The notes under the pieces: generated by a model
What the model was told of the DNA's origin: nothing
The model's database searches: none
What the model saw: the letters and a program-made list of their open reading frames with translations, nothing else
Part shown: one piece after another, positions 6,280-10,361 of the stretch
How the letters are laid out: each line of letters opens with the position of its first letter
Numbering within the stretch: the first letter of the stretch is position 1
NCBI GenBank assembly: GCA_016286075.1
Contig: JAEERZ010000052.1
Coordinates: forward strand, 1 to 10,361
Source of the DNA: Selenomonadaceae bacterium
Lineage (GTDB): Bacteria > Bacillota > Negativicutes > Selenomonadales > Selenomonadaceae
Reading direction: 5' to 3'
Length of the DNA: 10,361 nt
Translations under genes and position numbers: made by a program

Positions 6280-6340
6280 AATAAGAAGAAAAGTAAGACA
6301 ATAAAAGAACTGCGCGGGAGGAGGCGTTCGCAAGCATATC

Positions 6341-7009
6341 ATGAGGCTGGAGGAAATAATCGGGAGACTGCTGCTTTCCTGCATATTGGGCGGCATCATC
6401 GGTTACGAGCGCGAAGCCCGGCACAAATCGGCGGGCCTGCGGACGAACCTCCTCGTCTGTCTTGGCTCCTGTCTTGTCATGATGATTTCCGTGGACATCG
6501 GAGGCGACGTCGGCGTCGACTCCGCGCGCATCGCGGCGCAGGTCGTCAGCGGCATCGGCTTTTTGGGCGCGGGCGCTATCATGAAGGAAGGCTTGTCCGT
6601 CATCGGCTTGACGACGGCGGCGTGCCTTTGGGTGGTGGCCGGCGTCGGACTGGCGACGGGGCTGGGCTTTTATACTGGTGCGCTTTTGACGACGGCGTTC
6701 GTATTTTTGGTGCTCCGGGTATTCGGACGCTACGATTCCTGGATGGTGAGGGAGGATAACTTCGCCGTCGCCGTCGTCGCGGAGAACTCGCCCGGCGTGA
6801 TACGTTCCGTCACCGAACTGCTGGAGGCGCAGGACTACTTCCTGCGCGGCATCCGGATTCATTTGCGCGAAAGCGAATACTCCAAACGCTCGGAGCCGGT
6901 GCTGGAGTTAGAGGTGGAAGTCAGCTCCAAGAGCCGGATCGACCGCGGGGAGATCATGGAAATGATCCGCGGCATGGAAGGCGTCATAAAGGCGGAAGCT
7001 TTGAATTGA
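6341..7009 (+). CDS. MgtC/SapB family membrane protein
   Basis: This 222-residue protein has the conserved MgtC N-terminal membrane domain of about four to five helices. Signatures are GGIIGYEREARHKSAGLRTN (17-36), AAQVVSGIGFLGAGAI (65-80) and the GLTTAACLWVVAGVGLATG segment. A soluble C-terminal domain (about 140-222) has ACT-like alternation (FAVAVVAENSPGVIRSV, then VLELEVEVSS). In Salmonella and Mycobacterium MgtC is needed for growth in low Mg2+ and inside macrophages, and it inhibits the F-type ATP synthase; whether family members in other bacteria do this is unknown. The ATG at 6341 fits the family N-terminus, but the best SD (GGAGGAGG, 6317-6324) is 16 nt away, which is unusually long. 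It is the first gene of a likely operon; the cytidine deaminase gene follows after 23 nt. Confidence 0.93.
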   Translation: MRLEEIIGRLLLSCILGGIIGYEREARHKSAGLRTNLLVCLGSCLVMMISVDIGGDVGVDSARIAAQVVSGIGFLGAGAIMKEGLSVIGLTTAACLWVVAGVGLATGLGFYTGALLTTAFVFLVLRVFGRYDSWMVREDNFAVAVVAENSPGVIRSVTELLEAQDYFLRGIRIHLRESEYSKRSEPVLELEVEVSSKSRIDRGEIMEMIRGMEGVIKAEALN

Positions 7010-7032
7010 TATGAGGACGGAGGAGATAAGGC

Positions 7033-7443
7033 ATGATCAACGAAGAGATTATTGACGCCATGGTGCGCACGGCGAAAGACGCCATGCAGAAAGCGCACAG
7101 TCCCTATTCGGGGCGCCCGGTGGGGGCCTGCGTCCTCGCCAGCGACGGCACGATGTACGGCGGATGCTCGGTGGAAAACGCCGCCTACGGCCTTTCCTGC
7201 TGCGCGGAGCGCGTGGCCATCTTCAAGGCCATCGCGGACAGCAAGCGGGAGTTCGACGCCATCGCCATGGTCTCGGACACCGAGGAACCTTGCGTGCCTT
7301 GCGGCGCCTGCTGCCAGGTCATGGCGGAATTCAAGATCCGCGACGTCATCATGGCGAACCTGAAAGGCGACGTGGAAGTCGCCGATTTGATGGATCTCGC
7401 CCCCTGCGCTACGGGAAAGGCGAGAATCAACGGGAAAGAATGA
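7033..7443 (+). CDS. cdd: Cytidine deaminase family protein (divergent active-site surroundings)
   Basis: This 136-residue protein has the size and fold of tetrameric cytidine deaminases, which convert (deoxy)cytidine to (deoxy)uridine in pyrimidine salvage. The zinc site is complete: Cys57 and the proton-shuttling Glu59 in CCAERVAIF, and Cys90 and Cys93 in PCGACCQVMAEF. SVENAAYG (46-53) corresponds to the nucleoside-ribose binding segment. Two normally conserved residues are changed. The Phe of the YSxFxVGA motif is Arg28 (YSGRPVGAC), and the Arg of CRQV is Cys94. The C-terminus (DLAPCATGKARIN) also lacks the usual 'LLPxxF' ending, so the substrate may differ from cytidine. The SD GGAGG (7019-7023) is 9 nt from the ATG. 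The stop codon carries the SD of the next gene, which supports co-transcription. Confidence 0.88.
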   Translation: MINEEIIDAMVRTAKDAMQKAHSPYSGRPVGACVLASDGTMYGGCSVENAAYGLSCCAERVAIFKAIADSKREFDAIAMVSDTEEPCVPCGACCQVMAEFKIRDVIMANLKGDVEVADLMDLAPCATGKARINGKE

Positions 7444-7450
7444 GGGCATT

Positions 7451-8119
7451 ATGAAACGCGGTGCATATATTTTGCTGTTGGCCGCGGTTTTGCTGATGGC
7501 GTTCGGCACGGCGGCTTTCGCGGCGGAAGGGGAGCAGAACGCGCCGCCTTTGCAGCCGCAGGCGCGGCAGACGAAGCGCGTGGCGATGATCCCCCTGATC
7601 GACAACACCGGCGGGTGGCTTACCCGGCGCGGCGCCGAGCGGCTGATGAACCGTATGGATCGGGAGCTTCATATCCCGCTGAACGACTCCATGCATTGGG
7701 TGGAATTCCTCAATGAAGACGAGGCGACGGAAGCTTTCCGTGAAGCGTTGAACGCGCAGGGGAAAAAGGCAAAGCCGGAGCTGGCGGCCCGGGACGCGGC
7801 CAAGGTTCTCGACGCCGATCTTGTGCTGCTCCTGGTGGTGGAGCAATTCTATCAGCGCGTTCTCCCCAGCTTCGGCTGGGCTTGGGAAACGTATATCGAA
7901 TCCTCGGCGAGGCTTGTCGTTTACGGCTACGACGCGCGGCACGACCGGCTGATCAAAGCCCCGGCCTGGCGTTTTGAGCGCACGACGTATCACCCCGCTT
8001 ACGAGGTGGAAGAATTGGCGGCGGAGGCGCTGGACGAGGCGCTGGGCGAAGCCCGGCCGAAGGACGCGATCTTTCCGCTGTCGGAAAATAATAACCAAGA
8101 AGGGAAGAATATCAAATGA
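7451..8119 (+). CDS. Exported protein of unknown function
   Basis: A 222-residue protein with a clear signal peptide: basic MKR, hydrophobic residues 5-19, and likely cleavage after AFA (residue 24). There is no lipobox cysteine, so it should be soluble outside the cytoplasmic membrane. I do not recognise the family firmly. A first strand KRVAMIPLIDN (42-52), a later buried strand DADLVLLLVVE (121-131), and a strand with small polar residues (SSARLVVYGYDA) recall the alpha/beta fold of CsgG/LpoB/GNA1162-type envelope proteins; that is inference only. The C-terminus is helical and acidic (VEELAAEALDEALGEA). The ATG at 7451 is 7 nt after the deaminase stop, with GAGGG (7442-7446) as SD. The TGA (8117-8119) overlaps the mscL ATG in an ATGA arrangement, so translation of the two is probably coupled. 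Confidence 0.9.
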   Translation: MKRGAYILLLAAVLLMAFGTAAFAAEGEQNAPPLQPQARQTKRVAMIPLIDNTGGWLTRRGAERLMNRMDRELHIPLNDSMHWVEFLNEDEATEAFREALNAQGKKAKPELAARDAAKVLDADLVLLLVVEQFYQRVLPSFGWAWETYIESSARLVVYGYDARHDRLIKAPAWRFERTTYHPAYEVEELAAEALDEALGEARPKDAIFPLSENNNQEGKNIK

Positions 8120-8544
8120 TGGAAGAATTCAAGAAATTTATTATGCGGGGCAACGTCATGGACTTGGCGGTTGGCGTCATCATCGGCGGCGCTTTCGGCA
8201 AGATCGTTTCCTCCTTCGTCAGCGACGTGCTGATGCCGCCGTTGGGCCTTTTGATGGGCAACGTGGACTTTTCCAATCTTTTCATCAATTTAGGCAAGGT
8301 TCCGGTCAAGACCCTCGCCGAAGCGAAGGCCGCCAATGTTCCGGTCATCGCCTACGGGCAGTTCATCAACGCCTGCATCGATTTTCTGATTTTGGCTTTC
8401 GCCGTGTTCCTGATGATTCAGCAGATCAACAAGATGATGCCGAAGGAAGAGCCTGCGCCGGAGCCGCGCAAGTGCCCTTACTGCAAATCGGAAATCGACG
8501 CGGAAGCCACCCGCTGCCCGCATTGCACTTCAGAACTGGAATAA
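8116..8544 (+). CDS. mscL: Large-conductance mechanosensitive channel MscL with C-terminal zinc ribbon
   Basis: MscL is a pentameric channel that opens under membrane tension and releases solutes during hypo-osmotic shock. This 142-residue protein has the N-terminal amphipathic helix EEFKKFIMRGNVMDLAVGV, the first pore helix (about 17-43) with GVIIGGAFGKIV and the DVLMPPLG segment, a short periplasmic loop, and the second helix (about 78-104) with YGQFINACIDFLILAFAVF. The usual end is a cytoplasmic helical bundle. Here a Pro/Glu linker (109-118) leads to CPYC and CPHC (Cys120, 123, 134, 137), a compact four-cysteine zinc ribbon. The ATG at 8116 overlaps the previous stop; a second ATG at 8119 is also possible. 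SD AGGGA (8101-8105) is 10 nt upstream. The operon ends at the terminator beyond it. Confidence 0.95.
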   Translation: MMEEFKKFIMRGNVMDLAVGVIIGGAFGKIVSSFVSDVLMPPLGLLMGNVDFSNLFINLGKVPVKTLAEAKAANVPVIAYGQFINACIDFLILAFAVFLMIQQINKMMPKEEPAPEPRKCPYCKSEIDAEATRCPHCTSELE

Positions 8545-8552
8545 TGTAGAGT

Positions 8553-8588
8553 CAAAAGGGAGGGCGACGTCCTCCCTTTTGTATTTCC
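8553..8588 (+). terminator. Terminator after mscL
   Basis: A perfect 11-bp stem (8553-8563 with 8571-8581, 7-nt loop) ends in CCCTTTTG and continues with TATTTCC. The four Ts lie within the stem's right arm, with matching As on the left, so it may work in either direction. It begins 8 nt after the stop. Confidence 0.75.
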
Positions 8589-8776
8589 TCCTGCGTATCA
8601 GCATCCTTTTAGCGAAAAGTTTTGGCAGCGCTTATACATTAGTCAAGTTACAGAGTTGAGTGTTAGCGCCGCGAAACCCAAACCCGCAAAAATGGGCTAA
8701 AGTCGAAGTTATCAAGAGGCTTAGTCGCGGGATAAACTGTCCGGTAAGTTATTCTGAGCTTTTACCGCGGAATCCT
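8582..8776. other. Gene-free stretch after mscL, composition unlike the flanks
   Basis: No coding frame here has a ribosome site or recognisable protein. The segment contains short complementary pieces, for example CGCGG 8726-8730 with CCGCG 8765-8769, and CCCA/TGGG arms around 8677-8695. It runs straight into the hairpin array at 8777. It could be part of the same dispersed repeat, an untranslated RNA or a decayed insertion element. I cannot choose between these from the sequence. Confidence 0.4.
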
Positions 8777-8851
8777 GGCCCCGCAGGGCCCTAAGGAGGG
8801 GTGCAAGGGGAGGAACGCCCCTTGCAGGGTTGCAGGGGCGGCGCCCCTGCA
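8777..8851. repeat. Array of three palindromic hairpins (REP/BIME-like intergenic repeat)
   Basis: Three GC-rich palindromes lie in a row. The first has GGCCC 8777-8781 with GGGCC 8786-8790. The second is a perfect 9-bp stem TGCAAGGGG 8802-8810 with CCCCTTGCA 8818-8826. The third is a perfect 9-bp stem TGCAGGGGC 8831-8839 with GCCCCTGCA 8843-8851. The last two share the theme TGCA-GGGG and look like variants of one unit. This is the style of dispersed intergenic palindromic elements seen in many Bacillota genomes. The 8852-8960 sequence beyond is AT-richer and holds nothing I recognise. Confidence 0.6.
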
Positions 8852-8965
8852 TGAAATCTTTATAACGATGAATATATGTAATCGTACAAGCCAAAGTAAA
8901 AACCTTTCGCAAAAACAAATAATCCTCGCGCAAGCGAAAAAAGATAAAATCCCCCTCCTTTTTGC

Positions 8966-8994
8966 TTGCGGAAATAATTCTCGTATGCTATAAT
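8966..8994 (+). promoter_or_regulatory. rpsO promoter
   Basis: TTGCGG (8966-8971), a 17-nt spacer ending in TGC, and a perfect TATAAT (8989-8994). Good -35, extended -10 and consensus -10 together suit a ribosomal protein gene. The start would be near 9001, giving a leader of about 90 nt. Confidence 0.82.
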
Positions 8995-9020
8995 CCTTCC
9001 CGTATCATATTTTATGTTCC

Positions 9021-9060
9021 GTGACGCGGGGCGCGAGCACTCCGACGCGCGCTTCGTCAC
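9021..9060 (+). promoter_or_regulatory. Structured rpsO leader, candidate S15 autoregulatory element
   Basis: GTGACG (9021-9026) pairs with CGTCAC (9055-9060), and GCGCG (9031-9035) pairs with CGCGC (9046-9050). The two helices are separated by a 4-by-4 internal loop (CGGG/GCTT) and capped by a 10-nt loop. The structure ends 15 nt before the SD. Ribosomal protein S15 represses its own mRNA by binding leader structures in several bacteria, using different folds. The role here is inferred from position and folding. Confidence 0.55.
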
Positions 9061-9089
9061 TGGAGAATGACAAACAGGAGGAGAAACAA

Positions 9090-9356
9090 ATGCTTACCAA
9101 AGAAGAAAAAACCGCTCTTATCAAGCAGTATGCCGTCCATGAGGGCGACACGGGCTCGCCGGAGATTCAGATCGCCGTGCTGACCTCGCGTATCGCGTAC
9201 CTCACCGAGCATTTGAAAGAGCACAAGAAGGATCATCATTCCCGCCGCGGGCTTTTGAAGATGGTCGGCCATCGCCGCCGCCTGCTGGCGTATCTTCGCA
9301 ACAAGGATATCGAGCGGTATCGCTCTATCATCGCGAAGCTCGATCTCAGAAAGTAA
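9090..9356 (+). CDS. rpsO: 30S ribosomal protein S15
   Basis: This 88-residue protein is full length for S15, a primary 16S rRNA-binding protein of the small-subunit central domain that helps form bridge B4 to the large subunit. The sequence is canonical: GDTGSPEIQIAVLTSRI (19-35), then HLKEHKKDHHSRRGLLKMVG and HRRRLLAYLRNKDIERY, ending LDLRK. The rRNA-contacting residues around the HKKDHHSRRG turn are intact. An earlier in-frame GTG at 9021 is inside the leader hairpin and lacks an SD. ATG at 9090 has a perfect AGGAGG (9076-9081) 8 nt upstream. It stands alone between its promoter and a terminator, with pnp following as in most bacteria. Confidence 0.98.
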   Translation: MLTKEEKTALIKQYAVHEGDTGSPEIQIAVLTSRIAYLTEHLKEHKKDHHSRRGLLKMVGHRRRLLAYLRNKDIERYRSIIAKLDLRK

Positions 9357-9362
9357 CAGTAG

Positions 9363-9387
9363 ACGCGGGGCTTTGCCTCGCGTTTTT
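9363..9387 (+). terminator. Terminator/attenuator between rpsO and pnp
   Basis: An 8-bp stem with one G-U pair (ACGCGGGG 9363-9370 with CCTCGCGT 9376-9383, loop CTTTG) is followed by five Ts (9383-9387). As in the E. coli rpsO-pnp region, partial readthrough into pnp is likely. Confidence 0.85.
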
Positions 9388-9430
9388 GCTATATTGTTTT
9401 GGGAATATTTCAAAAACAACTATTCAAAAG

Positions 9431-9476
9431 AAATCTTGCCCTTCCCTTCAAGGGGAAGGCTGATTTAGTGAGATTT
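9431..9476 (+). promoter_or_regulatory. Hairpin in the pnp leader
   Basis: An inner 7-bp stem (CCTTCCC 9440-9446 with GGGAAGG 9453-9459) sits inside an outer pairing of AAATCT (9431-9436) with AGATTT (9471-9476). In E. coli, RNase III cuts a pnp leader hairpin and PNPase then destabilises its own mRNA. This position fits such a processing site, but the fold is shorter and the role is inferred. I find no convincing promoter between the terminator and pnp. Confidence 0.45.
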
Positions 9477-9510
9477 TTGAACCAGTCTATTTAACTTAGG
9501 AGGATATAAG

Positions 9511-10361
9511 ATGCAAAGCTTTACAATGGAAGTGGGCGGCCGCCCGCTGACCATCGAGCAGGGCAAGATGGCGAAACAGGCCAACGGCGCCGCGCTGGTT
9601 CGTTACGGCGACACTGTGGTGCTCGTTACGGCGACGGCTTCCACCAGCCCCCGTGAGGGCGTGGATTTCTTCCCGCTCACGGTGGACTATGAGGAAAAAA
9701 TGTACGCGGTGGGCAAAATCCCCGGCGGGTTTATCAAACGCGAGGGACGTCCCGCCAACGAGGCGATTCTCTGCGCCCGGCTGATCGACCGCCCGATTCG
9801 CCCGCTGTTTCCGAAGGGCTTCCGCAACGACGTGGAAGTCATGGCGACGGTGCTTTCCGTGGAGCAGGACAATCCGCCGGAAATCGCGGCGATGATCGGC
9901 GCTTCCTGCGCGCTGTCCGTCTCGGATATCCCGTGGGCGGGTCCGATCGCGGGCGTGCGCGTGGGCCGGGTGGACGGCCAGTTCGTCATCAATCCGACGG
10001 TGGAGCAGCGCGAGAAATCCGAGCTGAACCTGACCATCGCCGGCTCCCATGACGCGGTGATGATGGTGGAAGCGGGCGCGAAGGAACTGCCGGAAGACGT
10101 CATCTTGGAAGCTATCCTTTTCGGCCATGAAGAGATCAAGAAGATCGTAGAGTTCCAGCAGGGCATCGTCAGCCAGTGCGGCAAGGAGAAACGGGAAATG
10201 AAGCTCTTTGCGCCGCCGGAAGCGCTGGAGCAGGGCATCAAGGAATACGCGGAGGCCCGTCTTGACGCGGCGGTCCGCAATCCCGACAAGCTGAACCGCG
10301 ATGAGAATATCGCTGCCATCAATGCGGAAACCATGGAGCATTTCCTCGTGGAGTATCCCGA
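9511..10361 (+). CDS. pnp: Polynucleotide phosphorylase, N-terminal part (3' end outside window)
   Basis: The frame is open from ATG 9511 to the window edge, giving 283 codons of a protein usually about 700 residues long. PNPase is the trimeric phosphate-dependent 3'-5' exoribonuclease of RNA decay and a degradosome partner. The visible part covers the first RNase PH-like domain (about 10-140), with RYGDTVVLVTATAS, FFPLTVDYEEKMYAVGKIPG and RLIDRPIRPLFPKGF, and then the linker and helical domain (SHDAVMMVEAGAKELPED, FGHEEIKKIVEFQ). The catalytic second RNase PH domain and the KH and S1 RNA-binding domains lie beyond the window. The SD AGGAGG (9498-9503) is 7 nt from the ATG. It follows rpsO in the standard order. 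Confidence 0.97.
   Translation, partial: MQSFTMEVGGRPLTIEQGKMAKQANGAALVRYGDTVVLVTATASTSPREGVDFFPLTVDYEEKMYAVGKIPGGFIKREGRPANEAILCARLIDRPIRPLFPKGFRNDVEVMATVLSVEQDNPPEIAAMIGASCALSVSDIPWAGPIAGVRVGRVDGQFVINPTVEQREKSELNLTIAGSHDAVMMVEAGAKELPEDVILEAILFGHEEIKKIVEFQQGIVSQCGKEKREMKLFAPPEALEQGIKEYAEARLDAAVRNPDKLNRDENIAAINAETMEHFLVEYP

Noticed and set aside
6115..6759. A 214-codon plus frame starting inside the DnaA-box region
   Set aside because: It crosses the AT-rich boxes and then reads the mgtC-like gene in the wrong frame, giving Arg/Gly-rich sequence.
8582..8776. A decayed transposase on the minus strand
   Set aside because: One short frame looks vaguely protein-like, but no DDE motif, terminal inverted repeats or target duplication can be seen.
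8721..8933. 70-residue minus-strand frame reading QGRRPCNPARGVPPLAPLL
   Set aside because: It is a translation of the palindromic repeat array, with no SD. Such Pro/Arg-rich frames are typical artefacts of intergenic hairpin repeats.
8860..9060. 66-residue minus-strand frame in the rpsO promoter and leader
   Set aside because: It overlaps the strong rpsO promoter and the leader hairpin and has no ribosome site or recognisable sequence.
9496..10341. Open frames on minus opposite pnp
   Set aside because: They are mirror images of the GC-rich pnp frame, which is unambiguous by homology.

Overview
The window is a GC-rich bacterial chromosomal segment (mid-to-high 50s % GC by eye) carrying housekeeping and membrane genes. 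Strong AGGAGG-type Shine-Dalgarno (SD) sites, sigma-A/sigma-70-like promoters with TATAAT-type -10 boxes, and several TTG starts behind G-rich SDs fit the Bacillota. The GC content, SstT, and an exported small protein would suit a Negativicutes-like lineage, but nothing here fixes the taxonomy. I see no phage, plasmid, CRISPR or resistance cassette.

Layout. 1-375: 3' end of ychF (+), then a terminator. 517-1761: sstT (-), a sodium-coupled serine/threonine importer. 1909-3006: an unrecognised single-span membrane protein (+), facing manA (-, 3055 to about 4020) across a shared bidirectional terminator. manA has no ATG/GTG/TTG start in the right place. 4145-4741 and 4809-5366: a DedA-family membrane protein and a GDT1/TMEM165-type cation transporter, both on minus. 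5543-6004: a CYTH/triphosphate-tunnel enzyme (+), divergent from the transporter.

6005-6340 is an AT-rich gap with six DnaA-box-like 9-mers in two opposed groups. It looks like a replication origin or a DnaA-controlled region. It lies close to a change in gene polarity: four of the seven genes to its left are on minus, and all six to its right are on plus. This is the most interesting signal in the window.

6341-8544 is a tightly packed likely operon: MgtC/SapB-family protein, a divergent cytidine deaminase, an exported protein of unknown function, and mscL with a C-terminal zinc ribbon. It ends at a terminator. 8582-8960 has no gene but holds a set of palindromic hairpins that look like a dispersed intergenic repeat.

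9090-9356 is rpsO, with a strong promoter and a structured leader that is a candidate S15 autoregulatory site. A terminator and a hairpin-containing leader follow, then pnp (polynucleotide phosphorylase), which runs off the right edge. rpsO-pnp is a widely conserved pair in translation and RNA decay.
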